Shown: positions 1-8,299 of the stretch, piece after piece | Layout of the letters: each line of letters opens with the position of its first letter | Numbering within the stretch: the stretch's first letter is position 1 | Assembly: GCA_947479535.1 (NCBI GenBank) | Contig: CANJZQ010000002.1 | Coordinates: 1-64,000 of the forward strand | Reading direction: 5' to 3' | From: Oligoflexales bacterium | GTDB lineage: Bacteria; Bdellovibrionota_B; Oligoflexia; Oligoflexales; RGVZ01 | DNA length: 64,000 nt | Position numbers and translations under genes: made by a program | Notes under the pieces: generated by a model | Told to the model about the DNA's origin: nothing | Databases searched by the model: none | What the model saw: the letters and a program-made list of their open reading frames with translations, nothing else

Positions 1-689
1 AAGACCCCATTCGGCGTTTGAACGGGCTCCATGGCAATTTGGACGACCAAAGAGTCACGCAAAAGTCGAAATTCAATCAGGTCGGCAATCGACACGAGCG
101 GCATATTATGGCGTTTTGAAAAATGCTCCAGGTCGGGCATCCGGGCCATGGTGCCATCGTCTTTCATAATTTCACAGATGACGGCGGCCGGTTTCATTCC
201 AGCCAAGCGGATCAAGTCGACCGATCCTTCGGTGTGGCCAGACCGTTCAAGCACGCCGCCATGCTTTGCCTTCAACGGAAAAACGTGACCAGGCACCACG
301 ATGTCGTCAGGCGTCGATTTGTCATCAATGGCGACGCGGATCGTCTCCGCGCGATCCGCAGCACTGATCCCCGTTGAGACGCCGTGACGTGCCTCGATGG
401 AAACCGTGAATGCTGTCGATCTGGAGCTACCCTGTTTGGCGTTGTCGCCCATCATTGGCAACTGAAGGCGGTCAATCAATGCCGGAGCGACGGACAGGCA
501 AACAAGACCACGTGCCTCGCGCACCATGAAGTTGATCTTGTCTGCTGCAACGTGTTCTGCCGCAAAAACAAGGTCGCCCTCGTTCTCGCGGTCCTCGTCG
601 TCGACCATGATGACCATTTGTCCCGCACGGATCGCATCGATCGCGTGCAGGACTCTGGTGATGGCTTTTTCTTGAGATTCACTTGTCAT
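1..689 (-). CDS. ribBA: 3,4-dihydroxy-2-butanone 4-phosphate synthase, probably bifunctional RibBA (3' end outside window)
   Basis: This frame is open from an ATG at 689 to the window edge and is absent from the ORF track because it runs off the end. The translation begins [18 protein letters not shown] and carries the DHBP synthase signature [11 protein letters not shown], then [18 protein letters not shown] and [23 protein letters not shown] motifs. It converts ribulose 5-phosphate to the four-carbon riboflavin precursor in the cytosol. The last visible residues ([11 protein letters not shown]...PNGVL) match the linker where RibBA proteins enter the GTP cyclohydrolase II domain, so a fusion is likely but not visible. 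It lies 27 bases after the caspase-like gene and is separated from ribE by the 7-kb island. Confidence 0.93.
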   Translation of the reverse strand, partial: MTSESQEKAITRVLHAIDAIRAGQMVIMVDDEDRENEGDLVFAAEHVAADKINFMVREARGLVCLSVAPALIDRLQLPMMGDNAKQGSSRSTAFTVSIEARHGVSTGISAADRAETIRVAIDDKSTPDDIVVPGHVFPLKAKHGGVLERSGHTEGSVDLIRLAGMKPAAVICEIMKDDGTMARMPDLEHFSKRHNMPLVSIADLIEFRLLRDSLVVQIAMEPVQTPNGV

Positions 690-716
690 AGAGGGAGCTT
701 CTACAGGTCCGGATGA

Positions 717-1592
717 TTATTCGTAAAGGAAGAACTTTTCGCCCAGAATTTGAGCCGACGGAAACGCGCTCCAAACCGGGGTATGGCCACCGACGTCTTC
801 CGTATCCCGGCGAGTTCTTTGAGCAATTTCGAGGATCGTCGCATCACGGTCGGATGCGCTGGATTCATTGATGACGCCCCGTAAGGACCAGGTAAAGGCC
901 CCGCCACGGGTCCGGCCCAGATCTGCCGAGGTCTCGTTCTTGGTCGAAGAGGTCAAAACGAAGGCCTGGTTGAAGAGGGTCCCCTGAAATTTCCCAATCT
1001 CTGCCATTGCATCTTCAGAGCTGCTCAAAGCACCAGCCATAGGAATACACTTGCTGCGAATGCCATTTCCCTCACTCGACGGAATGATCGGCGTGCGGCC
1101 GTCGACAAAGGATCCGCTGTAGCAAGAGTCGATCATGACGACCAGGCGTGCGAGAGGACGGTTGTTGCGAGCCGTCATGACGGCTGTGGCAACTTCGGAA
1201 AACGTGAAGGACCGGTCTTCAGCCAACATGATGCCAGTATTGCCGTGGCCGGAAAAATACCAGAACAAGGTATCGGCATCAGAGGCTGCATCTGCGGTGG
1301 CAGAAAAAATATCGTCGGTGGTCGCCTCGTTGTCCTTCACCACTTCGTCAAATCCAAGATCGACCTGCGTGTTGCGAAACAACAAATCCAACTCTTGGAT
1401 GTCCGTGGGAACGCCCGGCAATCCATTCGGAGAGCCCATCAACACGGCAACGTTTTTTCCAGCGTCGCTGTGGGCAAGCCCCTTGAGCGATGTGCCAATG
1501 TGATTGGACGATCCGCCGCAGCCTGCGACCGAGCCAAAAACAAACAGCGAGACCAGCGAAAGACGACGACGAACACCATCAAGTAAAAACAT
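717..1592 (-). CDS. Caspase-like (peptidase C14 / metacaspase family) lipoprotein
   Basis: I place the start at the internal ATG at 1592 because GGGGGA sits five to six bases upstream; the ORF-track ATG is four codons earlier. Residues 1-25 form a lipoprotein signal peptide with lipobox VAGC (Cys25). The body has the caspase fold signatures: a hydrophobic strand ending in SGHGN (catalytic His about residue 116) and VVMIDSCYSG (catalytic Cys about residue 157). Both catalytic residues are present, so it is probably an active Arg/Lys-directed cysteine protease, anchored in the envelope. Substrate is unknown. It is the last gene of the island before ribBA and reads in the same direction. Confidence 0.85.
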   Translation of the reverse strand: MFLLDGVRRRLSLVSLFVFGSVAGCGGSSNHIGTSLKGLAHSDAGKNVAVLMGSPNGLPGVPTDIQELDLLFRNTQVDLGFDEVVKDNEATTDDIFSATADAASDADTLFWYFSGHGNTGIMLAEDRSFTFSEVATAVMTARNNRPLARLVVMIDSCYSGSFVDGRTPIIPSSEGNGIRSKCIPMAGALSSSEDAMAEIGKFQGTLFNQAFVLTSSTKNETSADLGRTRGGAFTWSLRGVINESSASDRDATILEIAQRTRRDTEDVGGHTPVWSAFPSAQILGEKFFLYE

Positions 1593-1741
1593 GAGTTCCC
1601 CCATCCACGTCTTGAGAAACGAAAAAAGAATCAGCGGGAATATTTCTCCGCAGCTTCAAGCGTACCAACGGGGAAACCGACGTTGCGATGGGTACGAATT
1701 GCCCAGTGTGCAGGTCATCTGAATCACGCGATATTTCGGAC

Positions 1742-1788
1742 ATTTTTCAAATTGATCGCGGGCATCTGATGGGATCAGGTGACAGTGC
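1742..1788. repeat. 47-bp direct repeat, copy A (REP-like hairpin)
   Basis: About 42 of 47 bases match copy B at 2820-2866, with a perfectly shared 26-bp right part. The core ATCTGATGGGATCAGGT folds into a 7-bp stem with a GGG loop. It lies just after the stop of the 178-aa gene. Confidence 0.8.
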
Positions 1789-1808
1789 ATTGGGAGGGCT
1801 TTCTTAGA

Positions 1809-2345
1809 TCACGCCGCATTGCGCGCGAAACGATGCCCGTGACGAATCATGAAATTACGGTAATTACGATCCGCAGCAATAGGATCACTACCGTCCCAAG
1901 ATGAATGTTCGCACGACAGCTCGAGTTGCTGAAGTTTTAGATGATAGGGACCTCGGTAGCTTAAAAATTCAAATTTGGACCGTGTCGCAAGATTGACTTG
2001 GGCCCACGAAATATAATTTGAAATTGGATCACCAGCACCCAAAGGAACGTTGATCTGGAGAAGCCAGTTTTTATGGGACCAAAAATCTACCCAGGAAATC
2101 TCACCCCATTCAAACGCCTCCCTCATGGGACAGCCCCCAGGAGCCTCGATTCCGTAAAGCGTAAATTCCCCATGTTCCTCATCTAAACCGCCAACGGCGA
2201 CTAGAAAAACAGACGATTTGTCGGGGGAATCAATTTCATGAAGTACGGCTTGGTGGTTTCGGTCGTAGGGTTCTGGACGCCGCGTACAACCAATTTGATC
2301 ACTCGTCCATCTTGGCGCAACATCATTTCTTGATTTGAAGTCCAT
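1809..2345 (-). CDS. Hypothetical protein (178 aa)
   Basis: I do not recognise this protein. I choose the ATG at 2345 (MDFKSRNDVAPRW) over the longer ORF-track start because GGGAGAG lies just upstream. It has no signal peptide or membrane segment, is rich in Trp, Tyr and acidic residues, and looks like a compact soluble domain (for example ISWVDFWSHKNWLLQ). It is encoded 79 bases downstream of the 118-aa gene on the same strand, and the pair lies between the two 47-bp direct repeats. A paired small-protein module such as effector/immunity is conceivable from the context, but nothing in the sequence identifies it. Confidence 0.55.
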   Translation of the reverse strand: MDFKSRNDVAPRWTSDQIGCTRRPEPYDRNHQAVLHEIDSPDKSSVFLVAVGGLDEEHGEFTLYGIEAPGGCPMREAFEWGEISWVDFWSHKNWLLQINVPLGAGDPISNYISWAQVNLATRSKFEFLSYRGPYHLKLQQLELSCEHSSWDGSDPIAADRNYRNFMIRHGHRFARNAA

Positions 2346-2424
2346 GCTTGCTCTCCCTAAATCTCCATCGGACCTTGGGGACAGGCAGTTAGTGGCACAA
2401 ATCATTTGCGTTTCATATCAATCA

Positions 2425-2781
2425 TTATTTAGTTCTAAAATTCCCATAGAAACAGCTGCCTAGGAACTGACGGTTCCGAACTAGAAGAGAATCAGGCAAG
2501 CGATACTTGATCACCGCCACGCCACATTTCGCGGTCACTGATCCAACAAATTCAATTTTCTCATTCCAATTAAGCGGATCCTCTAACCCCCAACCAATGA
2601 CTTCCAACACCTCTTTCACGCCCCGAATCAACTCATGCATACTCACATGATCCATCGTCATCTTGTAGGTTGTTTTTCCTGTCGGGGTGATTTCTAGAAC
2701 TACCTTGTGATGGTAGATCGTCTGACCTGACTTCAGAATAAAGTCCGGTGCCCGTCCGATAATAATTTGTTGCAAATTCAT
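2425..2781 (-). CDS. Hypothetical protein (118 aa)
   Basis: No family is recognised. The predicted protein starts MNLQQIIIGRAPDF and seems to alternate strands and helices, with one Cys in the middle and one near the C-terminus. There is no signal peptide or transmembrane segment. It is the first gene of the two-gene module bounded by the direct repeats and is more A/T-rich than the photolyase gene beside it, consistent with acquired DNA. Its stop lies 79 bases before the start of the 178-aa gene, so the two may be co-transcribed. Confidence 0.55.
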   Translation of the reverse strand: MNLQQIIIGRAPDFILKSGQTIYHHKVVLEITPTGKTTYKMTMDHVSMHELIRGVKEVLEVIGWGLEDPLNWNEKIEFVGSVTAKCGVAVIKYRLPDSLLVRNRQFLGSCFYGNFRTK

Positions 2782-2819
2782 ATCGCCTACTCCGCTGATC
2801 CAACGGAACCTTACAACAA

Positions 2820-2866
2820 GATTTTCAATTTGAACGCGGACATCTGATGGGATCAGGTGACAGTGC
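2820..2866. repeat. 47-bp direct repeat, copy B (REP-like hairpin)
   Basis: Second copy of the repeat at 1742-1788 in the same orientation, with five mismatches near the left end. It lies 41 bases past the stop of the photolyase-related gene. Both copies thus follow a gene 3' end. Confidence 0.8.
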
Positions 2867-2907
2867 GGGGATCGTTGAAATTTAAGAAAAGGATCCTTAG
2901 CTGGAGT

Positions 2908-4470
2908 TTACTGGGTCACCTTGCTGATGAACGCGTCGGCAGAAGCCAAAAGCGCCTTCTGCTGTGCGGGAGTCTTCTTGTTCCACATCGCGACCATCAT
3001 CGACAGGCGTGGGTTTTTTTGCAGGTACTGGAACTTTTCGGAAACGAATTTCCAGTACAGCCCATCCCACACCTCGCACCAAGGGCCCTTTTTCCAGTCG
3101 CTCATTTTCAGGATGTAATTTGACCCGCAAATATACGGTTTTGTCGCAAAAATGCCGCCATCGCTGAACTGGCCCATCCCATACACGTTGGGGCCCATGA
3201 CCCAATCAGACGAATCGACATACATCTCCATGAACCAACGGTGGACATCCTGTGGATGAACTTCGCACAGGAGCATGAGGCCGTTGATCACCATGAGGCG
3301 CTCGATGTGGTGGGCCCATCCGTACTTGATGGATTTGGCGAGCGCGTCATCTAGGGGCGGGATTCCGGTTGAGGCTTCGTACCACTGGGGGCCCAGGCGG
3401 CGCGTGTGCTTGAAAAAATTGGTCGTATCCTCTTTCTCGCTGAAGTTCTGGTAGATCCCCCGGATGAATTCGCGCCAGCCGATCACTTGGCGGATGAAGC
3501 CCTCAAGGCTGTTCATGGGGGTCTTGTAGGCTTCCGCGTGCTCCAGCGTCTTTTTTACGATGCCTTCCGGGGTCAACAACCCGAGGTTCATCGCCGGCGA
3601 AAGGACCGAGTGGAACAAGCTGAAGTGGTGTGGGGTGATGGCGTCCTCAAAACGTCCGAAGTTCGCGAGGCGTTTTTCGAGGAAATCGTCGAGCCACACA
3701 TCGGCTTGATCGAGCGTCACAGGCAACCAGAAGTCAGCAGATGATCCAGGATGGTCCGGAAACAACTCGTCCACGGCGGCACTGACTTCACGGACATGGG
3801 AGTTGGCTTTTATCTTTGGCAGGGACGGAATTTTCACATCGGGATCCAGGCGCTCACGGTTTTCCGTGTCAAAACTCCACTTGCCGCCGACAGGCTCGCC
3901 GGTCTTTGTAACGAGGATCCCCGATTCCTTGCGGCGCTGTTCGTAGAAGGTCTTCATGAAGGGCTTTTTCGTGCGCTTCAAATAGGCCTGGAACTCGTCG
4001 CGCCCCGTGAGGAACATGGGACTCTTCATGGTGAATTGAGGCAGGTTCATGCGCGCGGCGAGTTCATGGATCCTTTGCTCCATAAACTTGTCCTCGATCT
4101 CGAAGTGGACAAGGCCCTTGCCTGGATGTGCCTTTAAAAACGCGCCCAGTTTTTCTTCGAAGGTCTTTCTGCGCGCGGTGGCGTCCGTGATCTTGACGTA
4201 ATGGACCTGGTAGCCTGCGTCGCGCGCTGCATCGGCCCAGCTCCTCATCGCGGCGAGGAACAGGATGATCTTGTGTTTATGGAACTTGTAATAGGTACAA
4301 AGTTCTGGGTCCTCGGCCATGAAGATCGTGACACTTTGCCGAGGAGGCAGGTGCTTCACGGGGAACAGCTGGTTGCCAAAAACAAGAAGGACGCCTGAAG
4401 CGTCCTTCGGGAGGACGGTGTTCGCCGCGTTTGCTTTCACAGGAGCCTCGTCACACGTTTGGGTCAACAT
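2908..4470 (-). CDS. Cryptochrome/photolyase-family protein (deoxyribodipyrimidine photolyase-related)
   Basis: The 520-aa protein matches the photolyase-related (FeS-BCP/CryPro) family. An N-terminal Rossmann half covers about residues 20-170 (EDPELCTYYKFHKHKI, AGYQVHYVKITDAT). A helical FAD-binding half follows, with QVIGWREFIRGIY and DSSDWVMGPNVYGMGQFSDGG. The usual role is FAD-dependent light-driven repair of UV lesions. Family members normally bind a 4Fe-4S cluster through four Cys. Here CEVHP and PWCEVWDGLYW supply two, but the CxxC after MSD is replaced by WKKG, so the cluster may be absent. Codons 86-98 are duplicated next to ribE (4178/7108 repeat). It lies in the island with no other repair gene nearby. 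Confidence 0.88.
   Translation of the reverse strand: MLTQTCDEAPVKANAANTVLPKDASGVLLVFGNQLFPVKHLPPRQSVTIFMAEDPELCTYYKFHKHKIILFLAAMRSWADAARDAGYQVHYVKITDATARRKTFEEKLGAFLKAHPGKGLVHFEIEDKFMEQRIHELAARMNLPQFTMKSPMFLTGRDEFQAYLKRTKKPFMKTFYEQRRKESGILVTKTGEPVGGKWSFDTENRERLDPDVKIPSLPKIKANSHVREVSAAVDELFPDHPGSSADFWLPVTLDQADVWLDDFLEKRLANFGRFEDAITPHHFSLFHSVLSPAMNLGLLTPEGIVKKTLEHAEAYKTPMNSLEGFIRQVIGWREFIRGIYQNFSEKEDTTNFFKHTRRLGPQWYEASTGIPPLDDALAKSIKYGWAHHIERLMVINGLMLLCEVHPQDVHRWFMEMYVDSSDWVMGPNVYGMGQFSDGGIFATKPYICGSNYILKMSDWKKGPWCEVWDGLYWKFVSEKFQYLQKNPRLSMMVAMWNKKTPAQQKALLASADAFISKVTQ
4178..4214. repeat. 37-bp direct repeat, copy 1 (inside photolyase-related gene)
   Basis: This segment, encoding about YQVHYVKITDAT of the photolyase-related protein, recurs at 7108-7144 with a single mismatch, 2930 bases away and in the same orientation. 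Confidence 0.9.
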
Positions 4471-4595
4471 TTTGCAAAGTTATCCCATGCCAACGCCTCG
4501 AATTCAACTGCATGATCGGCGGCAAGCGACACGTCCTTGATCCTTTCCAACTTTGTCTTGATACCAGACACTGGCCGTCTCTCACTGGATGACCA

Positions 4596-4832
4596 ATGAT
4601 GTCACTTCACACCATGGGCCTTGATGGATTTCTTCGCATGACGTGTGAGGGTTGTGATCAAGAAAAAGTTGTAGCGTTTAGTTGTAAGAAACGAGGCTGG
4701 TGTCCATCGTGTTGCGCCAAACGCAAAACTGAAGCCGCTGATCATCTGGTGGACGACGTGCTGCCGCTGGTCCCCTACCGCCAGGCCTTCCCAGATTTTC
4801 CCGTTGCAAAATCGGTGGTTCTTATGCCTTAA
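4596..4832 (+). pseudogene. IS91-family transposase fragment (N-terminal zinc-binding domain)
   Basis: The 78-aa ORF reads MTCEGCDQEKVVAFSCKKRG followed by WCPSCCAKRKTEAADHLVDDVLPLVPYRQ. This is the Cys-rich N-terminal domain typical of IS91/IS801 transposases (CxxC...SCKxRGxCPSC...HLVDxVLPxVPxRQ). The reading frame ends soon after, and no catalytic Y2/HUH domain is found downstream, so it is a decayed remnant. A stop codon lies just upstream of the first ATG. It marks this interval as having hosted a mobile element and may relate to the nearby 37-bp duplication. Confidence 0.8.
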
Positions 4833-4918
4833 GGACATTAAACGAATTGTCTGGAATAGATACCATCAGGTTGGTATCGAATGGCACTGATAATCAGTTA
4901 CTTAGAAGGGATCAGCTC

Positions 4919-5536
4919 ATGTGGCAAAAACGGTTAATTTTTCTTACGGGCATCTTGTTGTTCGCCTCGCAGCGCTCAATTGCGCAAATCGTAGCGGAGC
5001 CAACATCGTCTCCAAGTGAAGCGCCCTATTCGAGTTTCGCAGTGACCGTCAAAGGGGGAGCTACCGTTTTTAGTGGCGACCTTACAGCAAATAAAAAAGC
5101 ATATTACGATGGCTTCGCGTTGGTCAGCTTTTTCCAACGCACGAACTCTCCCCTAATGGCATACATTGGCATGGACGTTAGTGATATCAGCGGTGCTACT
5201 AGCAAGGCTGATGGATTTCCATTTAGTGACGACCGCTCGCTAACGGTGGCTTCAGTGATTTTTCCCGCGGTTGGTGTGTGCTTTCCGTTGCTGAGTCGCT
5301 CTCTAAAACCTTGCTTTGGCGGCGGAGTAGGTGCCATCGCAATACGAGATAAAGACGGAAATGATCAGACATATGGAAGCACTATTCTCAATTTGTCGAC
5401 CGCATATACTCTCGATAGTGGTCTCCAACTTGGTATTGAAAGTCGTTACTTCAACGTTTCTGAGCGAAGAAACAATATAAATTCGGAATTTGCAGCGCTG
5501 TCCTATGGAATAACAGTAGGGTGGGAGATGCGGTAG
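4919..5536 (+). CDS. Putative outer-membrane beta-barrel protein
   Basis: I start at the ATG at 4919 (MWQKRLIFLTGILLFASQ), preceded by AGAAGGGA, because it gives a clean signal peptide cleaved near SIAQ; the ORF-track start adds 24 residues without secretion character. The 205-aa product has repeated amphipathic strands, Gly-rich turns (FGGGVGAIAIRDKDGND) and a C-terminal strand ending in an aromatic/hydrophobic pattern (YGITVGWEMR), as in small outer-membrane barrels. No enzyme motif is visible. It lies in the island downstream of the IS91 fragment and reads opposite to the rib genes. Confidence 0.6.
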   Translation: MWQKRLIFLTGILLFASQRSIAQIVAEPTSSPSEAPYSSFAVTVKGGATVFSGDLTANKKAYYDGFALVSFFQRTNSPLMAYIGMDVSDISGATSKADGFPFSDDRSLTVASVIFPAVGVCFPLLSRSLKPCFGGGVGAIAIRDKDGNDQTYGSTILNLSTAYTLDSGLQLGIESRYFNVSERRNNINSEFAALSYGITVGWEMR

Positions 5537-6080
5537 AGAGGTTACAAGAAACAGGTATCGCGGGTTCGTGATTGAAATGGCCCCCGTTTGAACCGGACAT
5601 TCGAGTTGGGCGTGGCTTCTTTCTCGTGCTCCGCCCAGGTGCGAATCCGTGATGCTGGAGTTTGACACGGCATATCCTGCGGTGGATCCGGTCTCGGACG
5701 TAACACCCACCTGACGACGGACTTAACGATGCAGGCGACGGACCCCAGCTCGGACTAAATCAAGCATAGATGTGTTGCAGGCGGCGCCATGAAAATGGAC
5801 GCGGTGGTGAGGTGTACTCAAAAAACGGGGTGGGGAAGGAAAACGCAAGGAAGGTGGGGCGGAAGGTGAGATATTGGTCGGTCTTACCGGCCAGATTTCA
5901 CGCAGCTAGAGGTTTGTGGTGCGAAAACGGTTGCGGGAACGGCGGCGGGATAGATCGTGAAGTGTGCTTAAGTTTCCTACAATCTGATGGATGTTTGCTA
6001 ACGGCTTCCAAAAAAGGGCAGGTATGCTTACCTTAGGGCTTCAAAAAATATCCGTTTTTTTTCGGGCAAGGAGTCGTCGG
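5537..6080. other. 544-bp stretch without a supported gene
   Basis: Only short ORFs without recognisable products or convincing ribosome sites occur here (for example 5770-6036). I see no RNA gene or terminator. It may be decayed mobile-element DNA. Confidence 0.5.
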
Positions 6081-7067
6081 ATGCGTATTTTTGTCGCTGC
6101 TTTGATTTTTCTTTATCCGCATATAATGCTCGCGAACGACTGGCGTGGAGTTTATCAATCTTCCGTGGAATCTATCCCTTTTATCTACTCCGCCGGTGCG
6201 ACCTGTTCTGGTGTGCTGGTCTAAGAGGATCGGATTTTAACCGCGTGGCATTGTGTTGACTTGATACGACCCATTAAAGTGAAGTGGAAAGCTACGGACA
6301 AAGCCGATGAGAGGGATGCTGTCACGATTTACAAAGACGAAGACCATGACATCGTCCATTTGTACTATCGGTCACCCGATGTCGCGCGATGAAAAAGCAA
6401 ACTTAGCCTTTTCTATATCGGCTGGACTAATCTCGAAAATAAACAAAGACAATATGGTCACAGACATGTCTATAAGTCCCGGCAATTCTGGCGGACCGGT
6501 GTTGACATCAGAGGGAAAAATTCTTGCTGTCGTTTCACAAAAATATATAGGTGCGCGAATCGGAAACGTAGCGATTCTGTCGCAGCCAGACTCAGTGGCA
6601 AATGCTGTAGCAGTATCAAAAAAAAACAAACACCAATAACCTGGATGGACGCCAAAAACACATGGTATCTGTACATTCCGGCAGCCGGTACTATGTCGAT
6701 CGGAAAAATAAACGATTTAAAAGAGTCATCAGCAAAAAAGGATATCCAAGAATATCACCTTGAGTGGCGCGCTCATGACAGGATATCTATTGGTGCATCG
6801 TGGGGTTGCAATAATAGCGTCAGCACTGGCTCTTTCACAGTCGGATTTAATCTGCCTCTGCCGGAGTTTAATTTCTCGGTAGGAGCTTTTGTCGGTCCAC
6901 GCATGGTGGAAAGAAGCGAAGAAAAAAAGCAAAAATATTCAACAATGGCTGGAATGGAGCTATCTGCCTTTAGATCAATCTTTCGCTTGCGTGGTGAACA
7001 CTCGATTGCCGCCGAAAGACCTTTGTCAATAGTTACAGCTTCGGTAGACTTGCTATCACTTTTTTAG
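6081..7067 (+). pseudogene. Frameshifted trypsin-like serine protease with C-terminal envelope domain
   Basis: Three overlapping reading frames together make one secreted protease. Frame one starts at 6081 (AAGGAG upstream) with signal peptide MRIFVAALIFLYPHIMLA and runs to SAGATCSGVLV. A second frame supplies ILTAWHCVD (catalytic His motif) and DHDIVHLYY (catalytic Asp). A third frame supplies SPGNSGGPVL (catalytic Ser). A further shift at a run of nine A at 6618-6626 joins it to residues read from 6645 to 7067, a strand-rich C-terminal part without a known name. All three catalytic motifs survive, so inactivation looks recent; homopolymer sequencing error could explain at least the last shift. 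Confidence 0.75.
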
Positions 7068-7107
7068 TGACGCCCTCGACTAACCGACGGCTCGAATACA
7101 GAATAAT

Positions 7108-7144
7108 GTGGCGTCCGTGATCTTGACGTAATGGACCTGATAGC
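7108..7144. repeat. 37-bp direct repeat, copy 2 (photolyase gene fragment)
   Basis: 36 of 37 bases match 4178-4214 inside the photolyase-related gene. It lies between the protease pseudogene and the ribE stop, at the right boundary of the island. It encodes no intact gene here. Confidence 0.9.
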
Positions 7145-7224
7145 AGGGTGCGGAAGATCTGGCCGCTTGGTGTGCTGGCGGTAGCCCCGCCAGGCGCAGC
7201 CATGTAGAGCAGTTTATAATTGTC

Positions 7225-7842
7225 TCACGACCAGACGGAAGTCTCCATCTGCCGGGCCGAAAACTTGGCAATCATGTCGAGTTCGATGTTCACATGATCT
7301 CCGGCTTTGCGCTCAGACAGGTTGGTAATCTGAATGGTGGCAGGAATCAGCATGACTTCGACTGTCGTCCCGTCCGGTTGATCGGTTACCGAATTGACCG
7401 TCAGGCTGACGCCGTCAATGCAGATCGATCCCTTGGAAATCACAAAGCGACCCATGGGTTTTTCCAAATGGATTTTAAAGACCCACCCCAAGTTGTTTTT
7501 CTCAACCAGCAGAACACGTCCCTTGCCATCCACATGACCGGATACGAGATGGCCACCGAGGCGGTCGCCAACCTTGAGGGCGCGTTCGAGATTGACCGTT
7601 GACCCTTGCGCACCATGACGGCCAAAGGAAGTGCACGCCATGGTCTCGCTGGTCACATCAAACGCAAATTGGTGATTCCTGCGCCCGACAACCGTCAAGC
7701 AGCAACCATTAACAGCAATGCTATCGCCATCTGCAGCTTCGAAATCCGGACCAACATCTATCCAAAATCGATAGGGTGCCACGCCCTTTGGCTGAACCAC
7801 CTCCACCAACGTTCCTGTTCTTTCCACCAGTCCAGTAAACAT
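7225..7842 (-). CDS. ribE: Riboflavin synthase, alpha subunit
   Basis: The 205-aa protein begins MFTGLVERTGTLVEV, the family's near-invariant start, and has two tandem lumazine-binding barrels. The first carries DSIAVNGCCLTVV and the second GSICIDGVSLTVNSVTD. It dismutates two 6,7-dimethyl-8-ribityllumazine molecules to riboflavin. Its start is directly adjacent to the nrdR stop, so it is translated from the acpP/rpiB/glyA/nrdR cluster. ribD, often found between nrdR and ribE, is absent, and the next rib gene on this strand (ribBA) is 6.5 kb away beyond the island. Confidence 0.96.
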   Translation of the reverse strand: MFTGLVERTGTLVEVVQPKGVAPYRFWIDVGPDFEAADGDSIAVNGCCLTVVGRRNHQFAFDVTSETMACTSFGRHGAQGSTVNLERALKVGDRLGGHLVSGHVDGKGRVLLVEKNNLGWVFKIHLEKPMGRFVISKGSICIDGVSLTVNSVTDQPDGTTVEVMLIPATIQITNLSERKAGDHVNIELDMIAKFSARQMETSVWS

Positions 7843-8289
7843 TCAGCTCAGGCCCTTAAGTTCTGCGAGAAATTCGTCGGGATCCTTGAAATCCTTATAA
7901 ACAGAGGCGAACCGCACGTAGGCCACTTTGTCCATCTCGTGCAGTTTTTCCATGATCATGTCGCCCAACTTCTGACTGGGAACCGTCCGTTCGCCGAGTT
8001 CCTGAATGGCGCGCTCCAGGCGGTCGAGCATCTCCTCGATTTGAACCATGGATATTGGACGCTTGCTGCAGGCAATCTGCAACGACATGGTGGCCTTTGC
8101 CCTAAGGTAGGGCTCGACCCGCCCATCTTTTTTGATGATCTGAAAGCTGAATTCTTCTTCCTTCTCATAGGTCGTAAACCTGTGATTGCACTGGACGCAA
8201 GAGCGCCGCCTGCGAACGCTTCGGCCCTCGTGTGACAGCCGGCTTTCCAGAACCTTGGTATCTTCAAACGCGCACTGCGGACATTTCAC
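7843..8289 (-). CDS. nrdR: Transcriptional repressor NrdR (ribonucleotide reductase regulator)
   Basis: I start at GTG 8289, which gives the canonical MKCPQC N-terminus with GGGG five bases upstream; the ORF-track ATG would overlap glyA and add 16 non-homologous residues. The zinc ribbon uses CPQC and CVQC (about residues 3-34, RRRRSCVQCNHRFTTYE). An ATP-cone domain follows (about residues 45-140), with QIIKKDGRVEPY and MDKVAYVRFASVYKDF. NrdR senses ATP/dATP and represses nrd operons by binding NrdR boxes; no nrd gene is in this window. It sits between glyA and ribE, a common arrangement. Confidence 0.95.
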   Translation of the reverse strand: MKCPQCAFEDTKVLESRLSHEGRSVRRRRSCVQCNHRFTTYEKEEEFSFQIIKKDGRVEPYLRAKATMSLQIACSKRPISMVQIEEMLDRLERAIQELGERTVPSQKLGDMIMEKLHEMDKVAYVRFASVYKDFKDPDEFLAELKGLS

Positions 8290-8299
8290 AGAAACCCCA

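Noticed and set aside
1742-2866. Integron attC sites
   Set aside because: The repeats contain a hairpin and follow gene ends, but no GTTRRRY/RYYYAAC core is visible and no integrase is near.
5770-6036. 88-aa ORF in the gap before the protease pseudogene
   Set aside because: Its composition is atypical and no ribosome site or homology is seen.
7080-7271. 63-aa minus ORF at the ribE end
   Set aside because: It only spans the 37-bp photolyase repeat and the ribE tail in another frame.
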